A stretch of DNA of 64,000 nt. It comes from Leptospira dzoumogneensis (GTDB lineage Bacteria; Spirochaetota; Leptospiria; Leptospirales; Leptospiraceae). This document shows, in pieces, positions 18,107 to 29,400 of the stretch (position 1 is its first letter; each line of letters opens with the position of its first letter). Under the pieces are notes generated by a model that saw only the letters and a program-made list of their open reading frames with translations, was not told where the DNA came from and ran no database searches. The stretch lies in the NCBI RefSeq assembly GCF_004770895.1, contig NZ_RQHS01000019.1, forward strand, positions 1-64,000. Direction: 5' to 3'. Position numbers and translations under genes: made by a program.

Positions 18107-19840
18107 TTAATATTCTAAAACCAAACCTTCATAAGGTGCGATCTCGAATACGACCGGGATCTCCATCTTCTCAGGTTTCCTATGAGTGGAGATGAGTATC
18201 TGAGCCGTACGATTCGCGTTCGCTACGATCTTTTTGGATTCATTCTCAAAGTTCAAAATGATCAGACATTTTTTCTTTTCGAACTCTCTTGTGTATTGTA
18301 GAACACCTGGGGGAGAATCGTAATCCAAGGCAAGAGTCCCTTTTTTCAGGATCTCGTTCCCTTTTCTAAGCCATATTAGCTTTTTATAAAAATTTAATAA
18401 ACTTTCGATGGATCTGGATTGAGTTTCCACGTTTACGGATTCGTATCTGGAAAAAACAGGAAGCCAAGGTTCTCCCTTGCTGAATCCACCGTTCACATCT
18501 CCGGACCAACACATAGGAAGTCTACAGTTGTCTCTGCTTGGATACACCGGCCAATATCTGATCCCTACCGGATCTTGGATGCGGTTCTTAGGAACTCTTT
18601 CATCCATCATTCCTAGCTCTTCTCCGTAATATAAGAACGGAGTTCCTCTCAAAGTTAAGAGCATTAGAGCTGCTATCTTTGCTCTTGCCGTTGTCTCTTT
18701 TCCTTTGGAATATCTAGTGATATGTCTACGGAAATCATGATTACTTAATGTATAATTCGGCCAACCCTTGTCTCGGAGATACTTCTCCCATTCTTTGATC
18801 ACGTCCCTAAATTTTTCCGCCTTCCAAGGAGTATAAAAGAAAGCAAAGTTGAATGCTAGATGAAGTTCGTCGCCTTTAGCACCGTAATAAGAAGCGGGAA
18901 GTGCGCTTGTACCGGGAGGCTCCATCATCACTTCGCCTACGGACATTCTATCTCCGTAAGAATCCAAAAGTTTTCTGAGATCTTTAAGGATATCATGCAT
19001 CTCGGGACGATCACGATCATAAATATGATTTTGTTGATCGAAAGGTCTGGCGATCCATCTTTTGCGAGGGTTACTTCTTAATTCAGAATCTTTAACGAAT
19101 AGATTCACAACATCTAAACGGAAACCGTCCACTCCCAGATCCAGCCAATTCTTGACCATGGAGAAGATCGCCTTTTTAACTTCCGGATTTCTCCAGTTCA
19201 AGTCGGGTTGTTCCGCTAAAAAAGAATGATAATAGTACTGATCCGTGGTTTTATCCAGGGTCCAGGCTCTTCCACCGAAAGTACCCATCCAATTATTAGG
19301 AGGCTTTCCATTCACTGGATCTCTCCAAATATACCAATCTCTCTTAGGATTATCTTTGGAAGATTTAGATTCTAAGAACCAAGGATGTTGATGAGAAGTA
19401 TGATTTGCAACCAGGTCCATGATGATCCTGATCTTACGTTTATGAGCTTCTTTTAATAAACGTTTAAATGTTTCCAAATTCCCGAATACAGGATCGATAC
19501 TTTCGTAATCCGAAATATCGTATCCGAAATCGTACATAGGAGAAGGATAAATAGGAGAAAGCCAGATGGCATCGATGCCAAGAGAGTTCGGAGTCCCGTC
19601 GTTCAGATAATCCAGTTTTTGGATGATACCTTCTAGGTCGCCGATCCCGTCCCCATTGGTATCTTTAAAACTTCTAGGATAGATTTGATAAACTACCGCG
19701 TTCTTCCACCAGTCCGCGTCTATCTTTTTGGCTCTGTGAGGGGACTTGCGCTTTTTGATCAGCCGAGCAGATGTCGCAGTTTCTTTTTTACTTTTAGAAG
19801 TGACTGTGGAACGACTTCCCGAATCCATACTGGGGACCAT
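18107..19840 (-). CDS. GH13-family alpha-glucosidase/amylase
   Basis: 577 residues. After a basic 40-residue leader, the (beta/alpha)8 barrel begins WWKNAVVYQIYPRSFKDTNGDGIGDLEGI, the signature of oligo-1,6-glucosidase-type enzymes. The conserved regions follow in order: DLVANHTS, GFRLDVVNLF with nucleophile Asp (near residue 238), VGEVMMEP with acid/base Glu (near 300), and TLSNHDFRR with the third Asp (near 364). FLYYGEELGM precedes the C-terminal beta domain. It likely hydrolyses or transfers alpha-glucosyl units of small sugars in the cytoplasm; no signal peptide. It starts 2 bp after the glnD stop. Confidence 0.9.
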   Translation of the reverse strand: MVPSMDSGSRSTVTSKSKKETATSARLIKKRKSPHRAKKIDADWWKNAVVYQIYPRSFKDTNGDGIGDLEGIIQKLDYLNDGTPNSLGIDAIWLSPIYPSPMYDFGYDISDYESIDPVFGNLETFKRLLKEAHKRKIRIIMDLVANHTSHQHPWFLESKSSKDNPKRDWYIWRDPVNGKPPNNWMGTFGGRAWTLDKTTDQYYYHSFLAEQPDLNWRNPEVKKAIFSMVKNWLDLGVDGFRLDVVNLFVKDSELRSNPRKRWIARPFDQQNHIYDRDRPEMHDILKDLRKLLDSYGDRMSVGEVMMEPPGTSALPASYYGAKGDELHLAFNFAFFYTPWKAEKFRDVIKEWEKYLRDKGWPNYTLSNHDFRRHITRYSKGKETTARAKIAALMLLTLRGTPFLYYGEELGMMDERVPKNRIQDPVGIRYWPVYPSRDNCRLPMCWSGDVNGGFSKGEPWLPVFSRYESVNVETQSRSIESLLNFYKKLIWLRKGNEILKKGTLALDYDSPPGVLQYTREFEKKKCLIILNFENESKKIVANANRTAQILISTHRKPEKMEIPVVFEIAPYEGLVLEY

Positions 19841-19842
19841 TT

Positions 19843-22476
19843 TTAGAAAACGAGTTCCCCTGTCATCCTTTCCACCGGCTGGATTCTCAAGATCTTATCT
19901 TCCAGGGATTTTAACAATTCTGTATCTTTGACCTGTTCCCCGTCCTTAGTCTGGAGATAGAATGAGTCATAAGCATAGTCCGCAGAAGTAGAAACCCTTA
20001 AATGAGAAACTTTTAAACCGAAATCGAATACTTTTCTTAAGATCCTATATACTAAACCGACCATATCCGGCATACGAACTTCCATGATGGTCGTGTCCGT
20101 AATATCTTCGTTAGAAAAGCGAACAGAACGATTGATGATACTTTCCGGTATCGTCTTACGTGGATTCCATTCGGTCCTTTCGAAAGCGATACTATCTCTT
20201 TGTAATTCTCCCGAAGCCATTAATCTGAGTTTACCTTCCATTCTGGAAAGTTTTTCAGCGGAAATATTTCCGCTGCCTTGGGAGTCCGTTACTTGAAGAA
20301 TATGGATCTGGAACTCTTCGAAAGTATAACTTTGCATCCCGACTAAACTCAATCCCTCGGAAGAAACGGAACAACATAAATCCAATAAGATCTCAGGAAT
20401 ATTACGGCTAACTACTTCTACTGTTACGAAAGCAGGATCCTGCTCCGAATCCAAGAGCAGGGTCGAGTTCATATCTTGGCTAAGAGAAGTAATCGATTTA
20501 AAATATTTTAATATTTTTCGATTCGAGACCGTTTTTAAAAAACTTTCAGGGATCACCGAATATGCAAAAGAAGCGATTGTTTTGGAAATTTTAGGGTCCT
20601 GCCCTTCTTTTTCGGTCAAATAGGTCACAAGATCTTTAGAAAGAGAAATTCTTTCCTCTTCTCCATAAGGATCTTCCGTATCGGTTCTTTTATTTTTAAA
20701 GAAGTCTATAGAGTTTCTATAAAGTTCGTTTAAGATCGCCTTTTTCCAGTTCGTAAGAACGTTTGTGCCAACGGACTTGGTATCAATGATCGTTAGAATA
20801 TATAAAAGTTTTAATCTCTCCGGATTAGAAACGGTTCTTGCAAAATTGCGTATCAGTTTTTTATCCGAAATATCTCTTTTAGAAGAAAGTTCCGACATCA
20901 GGATATGTTTTTCGACTAAGAAACGAAATAGGTCCGTATCTTCTTCGGATAGACCTAAACGAGATCCAACAGATACAGCAAGCTCCGCACCATACTCCGA
21001 ATGATCTCCTTCTTTTACTTTTCCGGCATCATGTAGAAGGATTGCCAAAGCCAAAATTTCGGTCTTATCACATTCTCCATAAACTTCTAAAATTTCTCTA
21101 TCTTCAAATTCTCCCTTATCCAAACGATCCAATTCATGAAGAATTAGAAGAGTATGTTCATCTACTGTGAACTCATGATGATAACTGAACAAAGGAAAAT
21201 TCGTACATGCGCCGAACTCAGGCAGAAGTTCCCCGAGCACCTGACATTCATGCATTAATTTTAATATTCTTCCTCTGTCTTTTTTGTTCTGAAGAATGTC
21301 GATAAATCCGCCGTTCACTTCCGCTGAATATCTGAAATCATCATCCAAAAAATGAGAAGCGAATCTGATCTCACTTAACAACCCGCCCGAAACTTCGAAG
21401 CCTGTTTCTTGGATCATTCTGAATGTAAGTAAAATATCTTTGTACAATGTGTGAGGGTCCGCGAAAAGATTTCCTTCGCTGGGAGGAAAGATCGTATTTC
21501 CGATCTTTAGGAAGCGGATGCCTTCATAGTCGAAGTTTTGGGCTTCTCCTTTTTTTTGGGCCGCCAATAAAGAATCCAAATAAACACGAACTATAAAAAA
21601 TATATTTTTCTGATGACTATAGAGAGTGTTCATAAACTTCTCTATGGTTTGCATTTCTTCTTTTTTACCGAAGCCTAGATATTCAGCCACCTCAGGTTGG
21701 AGATTCAGATCCAAACGATCATGTTTTCTTCCGGTAAGAATATGAAGTGCAGTCCTAACTCGGATCAGAAAATCATAAGCTTCTTCCAAGGCCTGGACTT
21801 CTCCACTTTGGAAAACTGGAAGAACTGCAAGTCCACCTAAGGAACGGATAGGACTTCTGGATTTTTCGGTCCAATACAGATATTGAATGTCTCTTAAACC
21901 GCAGAGATCCGTTTTTAAATTCGGTTCGGAAAGAAGAATAGGCCTACCTTCTCTTAGGAACCTTTCCGAAAGTTGGTCTTCTTTTGCTTGGTTGTACCTG
22001 GTCGCAAACTTAGAAGGAAGTTTTGCTAAAAATTCTTCTTGGTATTTTTTGAATAATTCTTTGGAACCTGTTAGGAACCTGCTGTCCAAGACGGCATGAA
22101 AGCTGGACATATCATCCAAATAACGAAACGATTCTTTGATTGTCCTGCAAGTATGCCCTACTTCTTTTCCGGAATCATAAAGATAAGTATTAATGGAAGA
22201 AATGATCTCCGAAAGTTTGGAATCCGGAACTCCATTATGTAAATATAATATATCTACATCTGAATGTGGGGCCATTTCCATACGACCATAACCGCCTAAA
22301 GCAATTACTGCGACTTCTTCCCCTTTTTTTAAGATACCGGATGACTTTTCGAATCTGGCTCTTAAAAAGGAATCTATTATGAATGTGAGCTGGCGCGAGA
22401 TCAGCCGACCGGAAACCGCCCTACTCTTTTCCAAAAGCCTTTGAAAACTATAGGAGATGTCTAATTCTAAAGGCAA
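19843..22476 (-). CDS. glnD: [Protein-PII] uridylyltransferase/removing enzyme GlnD
   Basis: 877 residues with the full GlnD layout. A nucleotidyltransferase domain carries [21 protein letters not shown] (about 53-73). An all-helical GlnE/GlnD-type linker follows, then an HD hydrolase domain with [13 protein letters not shown] and [12 protein letters not shown] (about 480-491). Two ACT domains come at the end (about 665-715 and 795-860: [31 protein letters not shown]). GlnD adds UMP to PII when glutamine is low and removes it when glutamine is high. No PII gene is in the window. It follows metG by 30 bp and precedes the glucosidase by 2 bp. Confidence 0.93.
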   Translation of the reverse strand: MPLELDISYSFQRLLEKSRAVSGRLISRQLTFIIDSFLRARFEKSSGILKKGEEVAVIALGGYGRMEMAPHSDVDILYLHNGVPDSKLSEIISSINTYLYDSGKEVGHTCRTIKESFRYLDDMSSFHAVLDSRFLTGSKELFKKYQEEFLAKLPSKFATRYNQAKEDQLSERFLREGRPILLSEPNLKTDLCGLRDIQYLYWTEKSRSPIRSLGGLAVLPVFQSGEVQALEEAYDFLIRVRTALHILTGRKHDRLDLNLQPEVAEYLGFGKKEEMQTIEKFMNTLYSHQKNIFFIVRVYLDSLLAAQKKGEAQNFDYEGIRFLKIGNTIFPPSEGNLFADPHTLYKDILLTFRMIQETGFEVSGGLLSEIRFASHFLDDDFRYSAEVNGGFIDILQNKKDRGRILKLMHECQVLGELLPEFGACTNFPLFSYHHEFTVDEHTLLILHELDRLDKGEFEDREILEVYGECDKTEILALAILLHDAGKVKEGDHSEYGAELAVSVGSRLGLSEEDTDLFRFLVEKHILMSELSSKRDISDKKLIRNFARTVSNPERLKLLYILTIIDTKSVGTNVLTNWKKAILNELYRNSIDFFKNKRTDTEDPYGEEERISLSKDLVTYLTEKEGQDPKISKTIASFAYSVIPESFLKTVSNRKILKYFKSITSLSQDMNSTLLLDSEQDPAFVTVEVVSRNIPEILLDLCCSVSSEGLSLVGMQSYTFEEFQIHILQVTDSQGSGNISAEKLSRMEGKLRLMASGELQRDSIAFERTEWNPRKTIPESIINRSVRFSNEDITDTTIMEVRMPDMVGLVYRILRKVFDFGLKVSHLRVSTSADYAYDSFYLQTKDGEQVKDTELLKSLEDKILRIQPVERMTGELVF

Positions 22477-22506
22477 GGTCGGTTCCTACTAGCTGTTAGA
22501 CTGGGT

Positions 22507-24543
22507 TTATTTCAATTTATCGCCAGGGTTAGCGGCTCTATGAGGCACAAAAAGGCTGAGGCTCTCGCCTTCTCCGGAAGCCAAAAGCATTGCTTCCGAA
22601 ACTCCGAATTTCATCTTTCTTGGTTTCAAGTTTGCAACTGCAACAATCGTCAATCCTAGAAGATCTTGAGGTTGATAAGAAGCCTTGATACCTGCAAAAA
22701 CATTCTTAGTTCCCAGAGAACCAAGATCCAATTTTACTTGGACAAGTTTGTCAGCACCTTCTACAGGACCTGCTTCTATAATTTTACCGACTCTAAGATC
22801 CACTTTACTTAGGTCCTCGATAGAAATTTCCAAAACTCCTTCCGTTTTAGGAGCAGCGGCTGGAGTTGTAGTTGTTGGTTGAGCGGATTTTGTTTCCAAA
22901 GTGTTTTCTTCTAACATGGCTTGAATCGATTTTTCCTCTACACGTTTGGTGATCATTTCATATGCGGACACTTTTGTTTTTTCCAGATCGGAAGAAAGAT
23001 CCGCAAACTCGGGCTTTTTGTTTAAACCTAAAATTTGATACACCTTCTCCCCTGATCTAGGAAGAACAGGATATAAATAAATAGAAAGAATTCTCGCAGC
23101 ATTTAAGGCGACAGTCACAGTTTTACGAGCTGCTTCTGCATCCGATTTGATTTGGATCCAAGGTGCAAGATCGTTCACATATTTGTTCGCGATATCACCC
23201 AAACGGGAACATTCTTTCATTACTCTGGTATAATTTCGGGTTTCATACCATTCTCTGATCTTAGATTCGGAACTTCTGAGTTCGTCCAGGATCTTCTTCC
23301 CTTCCGCGTCCGGAGTTCCCAAAGTTCTATCAAGTTTATCTAATATAGAAGTAGCGACCCTGGAAACCAGGTTCACAAAATTACCTACAAAGTCCGAATT
23401 TACTTTTGCAGTATAATCATCAAAAGAAAGATCCAGATCGTCCATTCCTGGACCTAGTTTTCCTGCCAGATAAAAGCGAAGATGTTCCGGATCCAAATGT
23501 TTGAGATAACCCTCTGCCTTGATGAAGGTTCCTCGGGATTTGGACATCTTCTCCCCGTTCACAGTAATAAAACCGTGAACATGGACCTGAGTAGGAGAAC
23601 GATATCCGCCTCCTTCTAATGTAGCAGGCCAGAATAAAGTATGAAAATATAATATATCTTTTCCTATAAAATGAGAGATCTCGGTTTTTTTATCCTTCCA
23701 GAAAGAATCGAATTTTTTACGATCCCCTTTGAAATAATTCAAACTGGAAGCCATATAACCGATAGGAGCATCCAACCAAACGTAAAAATATTTTTCGATC
23801 TCTCCAGGGATCTTAAAACCGAAATAAGGTCCGTCACGAGAAATATCCCAATCCTGGAGCCCGGCCTCGAACCATTCTTTCAGTTTTTTGCGAACACCTT
23901 CCGCAACATGTGAACCCTTTTCGACCCAATCGGAAAGATAACTTTCGAAATCTCCCAATTTAAAAAAGATATGTTTAGAATTTCGGCTAACGGGCGGATT
24001 GCCGCATAAGGAACAATGAGAATCTTTTAGATCCTTAGGAGAATAAGTCGCTCCACAATTCTCGCAACTATCACCATATTGGTCTTGGGTGCCGCAATTC
24101 GGACAAGTTCCCTTAATAAAACGATCCGGAAGGAACATCTTATCGGTATCACAATAAGCCTGTTCGATCTCCCTTTCCGCGATATGGCCTTTACCCTTTA
24201 GAGAAAGATAAATTTCCTCGGAAAGGATTCGATTTTCTTCGGAGTTCGTAGTATAATAATTATCGTATTCAACCAAAAAGCCGGAGAGATCCCGATAATG
24301 TTCCGCTCTAACTCGGTCGATCAATTCTTCCGGGCTGATCCCTTCTTTTCTTGCGGCAAGCATGATGGGTGTGCCGTGCGTATCGTCCGCACAGAAAAAA
24401 TAACACTCGTTGCCTAAAGATTTTTGATAACGAACATAAATATCCGTTTGGATCGCTTCCAGAACATGGCCTAAGTGAATGGGACCGTTCGCGTAAGGCA
24501 AAGCGGAAGTAACGAGGATCTTTCGTTTTGATTCGGAACTCAC
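22507..24543 (-). CDS. metG: Methionyl-tRNA synthetase
   Basis: 678 residues. The class I HIGH region is ALPYANGPIHLGHVLE (about 14-29). The zinc domain has paired knuckles CPNCG, CENCG and CSLCG (about 142-182), and the KMSKS loop is NGEKMSKSRGT (about 338-348). The anticodon-binding helical domain follows. A Thr/Pro-rich linker leads to a C-terminal tRNA-binding OB-fold (about 575-678: LSKVDLRVGKIIEAGPVEGADKL), which dimerises the enzyme. It charges initiator and elongator tRNA-Met. First gene of the minus-strand metG-glnD-glucosidase run. Confidence 0.97.
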   Translation of the reverse strand: MSSESKRKILVTSALPYANGPIHLGHVLEAIQTDIYVRYQKSLGNECYFFCADDTHGTPIMLAARKEGISPEELIDRVRAEHYRDLSGFLVEYDNYYTTNSEENRILSEEIYLSLKGKGHIAEREIEQAYCDTDKMFLPDRFIKGTCPNCGTQDQYGDSCENCGATYSPKDLKDSHCSLCGNPPVSRNSKHIFFKLGDFESYLSDWVEKGSHVAEGVRKKLKEWFEAGLQDWDISRDGPYFGFKIPGEIEKYFYVWLDAPIGYMASSLNYFKGDRKKFDSFWKDKKTEISHFIGKDILYFHTLFWPATLEGGGYRSPTQVHVHGFITVNGEKMSKSRGTFIKAEGYLKHLDPEHLRFYLAGKLGPGMDDLDLSFDDYTAKVNSDFVGNFVNLVSRVATSILDKLDRTLGTPDAEGKKILDELRSSESKIREWYETRNYTRVMKECSRLGDIANKYVNDLAPWIQIKSDAEAARKTVTVALNAARILSIYLYPVLPRSGEKVYQILGLNKKPEFADLSSDLEKTKVSAYEMITKRVEEKSIQAMLEENTLETKSAQPTTTTPAAAPKTEGVLEISIEDLSKVDLRVGKIIEAGPVEGADKLVQVKLDLGSLGTKNVFAGIKASYQPQDLLGLTIVAVANLKPRKMKFGVSEAMLLASGEGESLSLFVPHRAANPGDKLK

Positions 24544-24659
24544 ATAGTCAGGTTGAGAAAAATTCCCCCAAAATCAACATGGATTTTCATTGCAAAACCG
24601 CAGGTTGGGTTAAAATACATCGGAAAAACGGGAACACCCTTAAAGGGAAGGCACTAAAA

Positions 24660-25166
24660 ATGGAAAGGGTTTCATCCTTGGCGAGTAAGGTTCTGCCTGG
24701 TCATGAATTTTACGAAAAATTTCAAAAGAGTCTAGATAGAGAGACTGAGATTTTTCAACTTAAGATGAATTACGCCAAGGTCCTAGTCAGTCTTTGGTCT
24801 TATTCTTGTCATGCAGACGGAGTCTTTCATAGAAAAGAAGGGAATCTAGTCGGACAAATGGTAAAAGCTATGTTCGATAAGGATTGTATCTTCGATCATC
24901 ACCAAGACCAAAAGGCCGAGATCATAGAAGAATTATCCGAAGTATTCGAATCACCCCTTCCAATTAAAATGATCACTGATTTTGCGGAAGGAAATCCGGT
25001 ATTAGCCGTAAACTTTTACGAAGATGCAGTATGTATCGTAACGACTGACGGCAAATTCACGGATAGGGAAAAAGAATTTTTGGAAGATCTGGCGAAGGAG
25101 CTGGAAATCTCTTCCATGGATAAGAAAAACATAGATAATAAATATACGGACGGCGGCGAAGACTGA
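24660..25166 (+). CDS. TerB-like protein
   Basis: 168 residues from the ATG at 24660, which has GGGAAGG eight bases upstream. The longer open frame back to 24528 overlaps the divergent metG start and lacks a better site. The all-helical body shows two TerB-like turns: SCHADGVFHRKEGNLVGQMV (about 40-59) and TTDGKFTDREKEFLEDLAKEL (about 133-153). The latter is the D-G-x-(F/V)-x-x-x-E pattern of TerB domains. The biochemical role of TerB is unclear. Cytoplasmic. It is probably cotranscribed with the anchored protein that begins 21 bp after its stop. Confidence 0.75.
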   Translation: MERVSSLASKVLPGHEFYEKFQKSLDRETEIFQLKMNYAKVLVSLWSYSCHADGVFHRKEGNLVGQMVKAMFDKDCIFDHHQDQKAEIIEELSEVFESPLPIKMITDFAEGNPVLAVNFYEDAVCIVTTDGKFTDREKEFLEDLAKELEISSMDKKNIDNKYTDGGED

Positions 25167-25187
25167 ACTTCTAGTCGCCTCCTTCTC

Positions 25188-26123
25188 ATGCCTTTTCCGA
25201 TCCTATTACTATTATTCGGCTATATAGGTCTGCAGTTCCTGCTCAGCGGGCCTTTCCTACAACTTCTAGTAAATATAATATCCTTCAGACTATTCAAGTT
25301 TCGTTGGTTGACTCCGGGCATTATACTTCCGGGACTTTGGGTTTGGGCCAGACATTTTACGGTCTTCTTCCCTGGAGAACTCGGAACGGATATAGTACAT
25401 GCAAAAGGGAGTTTTGTACATTTCAGACTCTCATTCTCCAACCTATTTAAAGGAAAATTAATATTTAGAGGAGTGAATGTCCGCTCCTTTCATATGGATT
25501 ACACCAATCGAGTAGAATCCAGAAAGAAGATAGAATATCTTCCCAAAAGAGGACGGATCCAGTTCAAATTGGAGAAGGTCTCCCATTCCAGCATAGATAT
25601 AGAAGATAAAACCTTAACTCCGGTATTTAATATACAGATCAGGGATATCAAAATAGAGAACGGAGTCTTGGACGCAGGCTCTCCATTAGAAATTCTTTTT
25701 AGAAGCAGAATGGGTTCCTGTAGACTAGGAAGAGAAGGTTTAGTCAGAACAGGAACGCTCAAGGGTGGAGACAGAGGTTATCTCACATTAAGCGGGATCA
25801 CTTGGGGAGAACTTGCGGGACTCGAAATTATTCCTCTGCCTTTATTCAAAAAACAAGTTCATCTTACTTTAGAATTTAGACATATAGACGATCATCATAC
25901 TGACTTCGAAGGTACATTATTGCATACCGGCTCGGAAGAAGAGGAATCAGAATCTTATCCTTTCCGTTTCGGAGTAGACTGGAACGATTTCAATCTTCCT
26001 TTCGATCTAGCTCTTAGAAAATTGATTATGGAATTATTCCTTCAGACTAAACTGGAGGGTTTGATGGCGAGAACCCTACAGACGATTGCGAAAGGGATCC
26101 GGTTGTTTTTAGGGAAGGACTAA
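25188..26123 (+). CDS. AsmA-like membrane-anchored protein, unknown function
   Basis: 311 residues. An N-terminal hydrophobic region (about 3-33, with another stretch at 42-60) is followed by a beta-rich domain. LSFSNLFKGKLIFRGVNVRSFHMDY and IQIRDIKIENGVLD have the alternating pattern and 'ridge' phrasing of AsmA/TamB/YhdP-type lipid-transport proteins, but it is much shorter than most. A C-terminal helical tail ends in GKD. I regard the AsmA relation as plausible, not established. No gene is seen between its stop and the RHS gene, 332 bp away. Confidence 0.6.
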   Translation: MPFPILLLLFGYIGLQFLLSGPFLQLLVNIISFRLFKFRWLTPGIILPGLWVWARHFTVFFPGELGTDIVHAKGSFVHFRLSFSNLFKGKLIFRGVNVRSFHMDYTNRVESRKKIEYLPKRGRIQFKLEKVSHSSIDIEDKTLTPVFNIQIRDIKIENGVLDAGSPLEILFRSRMGSCRLGREGLVRTGTLKGGDRGYLTLSGITWGELAGLEIIPLPLFKKQVHLTLEFRHIDDHHTDFEGTLLHTGSEEEESESYPFRFGVDWNDFNLPFDLALRKLIMELFLQTKLEGLMARTLQTIAKGIRLFLGKD

Positions 26124-26455
26124 GAGTTGGGTGTAATAATACAATCAACCAAAACCCAAGAACAGTATATTAAAACATTATAATTCCACATCAATTAATA
26201 AGCGCTAGCTCCTCATTCCTATCCTAAATTTGGGTAGAGATTATCAGATTTTTTACACACTCATTAACAGCAATAGACCATATTCCAATATTCTAATAAG
26301 TAAAAACTCAATACTTGTGATGAAATTGTAATACCGGATAACGTTAATTTTTCCTTTTTCCTTGAATTCTATTGACTCAGTTTTGCAGTATTTTTCATAT
26401 ACCTTTTATAAAAAGACTCAGGAATCCATAGGTCTGTATTGTTTCAGAGAAGATT
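26124..26455 (+). promoter_or_regulatory. 332-bp AT-rich region upstream of the RHS gene
   Basis: No gene is visible. The region is conspicuously A/T-rich. A TTGACT at 26372-26377 could be a -35 element, with ATAT/TATA sequences 18-22 bases downstream (26395-26403), but the -10 match is poor. AGAGAAG just before the ATG at 26456 can serve as the ribosome site. I see no terminator or palindrome of the 16-bp family. Confidence 0.3.
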
Positions 26456-29400
26456 ATGAAAGAAAAATTAAGAAAATTCGCTGTTTTAGTTTTCCTACCG
26501 CTACTCTTATTAATGATTTTTAGCGGTTTCTCCATTAAATCGTTTTTCTTAACTCTTACCGGTTCTTTAGTTCCTCAACCGTTACCTAAACTCTCAGCAA
26601 CTCAGAATGGAACCTTATCTTCGAATGTGGAAATTGTTCTCCCGCCCGGAACGAAAGGAATTGTTCCAAATTTATCCCTTTCATATTCCTCCGGAGGAAA
26701 GAACGGGATCCTAGGAGTAGGCTGGAACCTTTCAGGAATTTATTCAATTTCTAGAGATCCTAGTTTTGGGATCAATTTTGATAATAATGACAAATTTCTG
26801 TCCGATCAGGTTGGTCCTTTAACGGATATTTCCGGAAACAAGACCAAGTATCATAGCCGCAAAGAGTCTTGGGTCCGTTTCGTTCCAAGCGGAGTCTGTG
26901 GAAGCGGACCTTGCTCATGGACGGCTACCGATAAGGATGGGATCGTTTATAGTTACGGAAAAACGAATGATTCAAGGATAGAAGCTCTCGGAAAAAATGG
27001 AGCAATCCGAAACTGGGCCTTAAATCAAGTTAGAGATCCGTTCGGAAACGGATATGATATAACTTATATAGAAGATCCCATTACCGGCGAATATTACCCG
27101 AACGAGATCAAATACCAAAATCGTAGTATAAAATTCGAATATTCAAGCTCTCGAACGGATTCTTCTCCATCATATGTTTTCGGATCTTTAGTACAAACCA
27201 CCAAACGATTGGATGAAATTGAGATCTATGCAGACGGAACCTTGCTTCGAAACTATGAACTTGAATATTCAAGCGGTCCTTCTACAGGAAGACAGATCCT
27301 AACTTCTCTCAAAAGAAACGAATCCAATATCTTCGGCTCCGAAAGTTACGATGATCTAGATTTTAACTATGGTAGCGATGGATTCTTAGTCCAACCTTTG
27401 GCGGATACAAACTTAAACACTCCTACTTCTACCGTTAATTTATTTGTTCCAAGTGCGTTGTTAATGTATGCAAATTTATATTTTGGAAATCCTTTACCGA
27501 CTCAACCCACGGCAACGGAAAAAAGACTAGCGACATACCTACAGTATGCAATGCATATCCCTGTTCCGGATAGGGATGTTTGTAATAATGGAGCTTCTGC
27601 TTGTCTTTGCGCCGCATATGCTCCTTGTTGGGGAGGAAATCCGAATTTCTTCGCAATACTTGCTTCTATGTGTTTAGATTATAATAACTGGGGCGGACCA
27701 AACTATTGTGCCTCCGGGATCGATTCCGGTCTTACTTATTGGACTCCAATGGACTTGGATGGAAACGGTATTCTCGATTTTGCAAGCATCGTAGGATCTG
27801 AAAATTCTAATACGATCCGTTTAAGAGCCTGGAAGGTTCAGAACGGGACAGTTGATCCGAATGGAAGTTTCTTAAGCCCTATTCTTCCTCTGCATTATAA
27901 CACTTTTTTCCAAACAGTAGATCTGGATGGAGATGGAAGAACAGATTTCGCTTACGAAAGTGGTGGTAAATTAAATGTTATATACTCGCAGTCGAATAGT
28001 TTCAGTAGTCCGGTTAATTTTTCAAATGTAGCCATTCCTGCCGCTAGCCAGAATATGCAAGCCTTCAGACCATATTCTTATTTTTATGAATATTCCACTT
28101 TGAATCCGAAGCGGATGATTGCTGATAAACCGCAGATTGATTGGTTCGCGGATATGAACTCGGACAATCTTGCGGATTTCATTCATTACGACGGAACTAA
28201 ATTTAATATCTACCTGAATCAGAAGGGAAGTTTTTCCAATGCGATCCAAATTACCGGAACTTCCAATTATTTTATAAACGAATTTATGGACTTGGATTTG
28301 GACGGAAAAGCGGAACATGTAAGATTAGTCCAATACAGTCAAAATCCTCAATACACTTCTGTTAGTAATCAATTACAGGCTGCAAACGAACAAGCAGAAA
28401 CGATCACGAACGAATTTCATACGAAAGAAGACATTCTGAATTCTATTCTAAACAACGGAGTGAGTAGCGTATCAAATTCGGATTTTTATTCATTGATCGA
28501 TTATTATCTAACGGGCTGCGGTTACTATATTGCAAACTCAGGTTCCGGAGGAAATATCCTTCAAGTTCCTAATAGTTCCGGCCAGAATGTAAGCTGCATC
28601 GACGTTGATCCGAATTATATCGATGTTACCCAGCTGCAAGCGGCAAAAAATGGAACTCCAATCCCTTCTACCAATACACTTTTTAATGATCTGCAAGTGG
28701 TATATGCAAAAACATTAGGTCCTGTGACTACTACTCAAACGAACTTACAAAATCAATTGAATGCATTGAATGCAAGTGCGAACGGGACCATTCGATATAG
28801 ACTGGATGTAACTACATTCAATCTTACCTCGCAAACATCTACTGTAGCACAATACGATTTAGGAACAAGTGCAGATCGTTTAAGAAGTTTCTTCGGCGAT
28901 GTTAATTCAGACAGCCTCCCCGACTTTGTCACTATCGTAGGAAACCAAATAAAGGTTTCTTTAAATACGAATCATGGTTTTGCGGCGCAGGTAACAAGTA
29001 GCCTAAATGCAAGCAGCGTTTCGAATACAAGTCAGTCCAACTTTTCAGATGTTAACTCGGATGGATTGGAAGATCTAGTTCTATATAATAAAGAAACAAA
29101 AACAGTAGAAAGTTATTTATCGAATGGAGCAGGATCTCTTACTTATAATTCCAATTTCGGATTTGGACAGTTCGACTTGAATGAACAAACTAGCGGTGGT
29201 GTTTATAAGGCCGATCAAGGTCAATTTATTATCCAAGATATGAATGGAGATGGATCTAAGGACGCGTTACTTATCAAACTTTGGCAAGATAAAACTCAAG
29301 GACATATATTGGCAAAAACCACCAATCCGAAAGTCTCCAATGAAGATGATTTGATCTCTGTAACCAATGGGATCCAAACCACAACAGTAGGTTACACTAC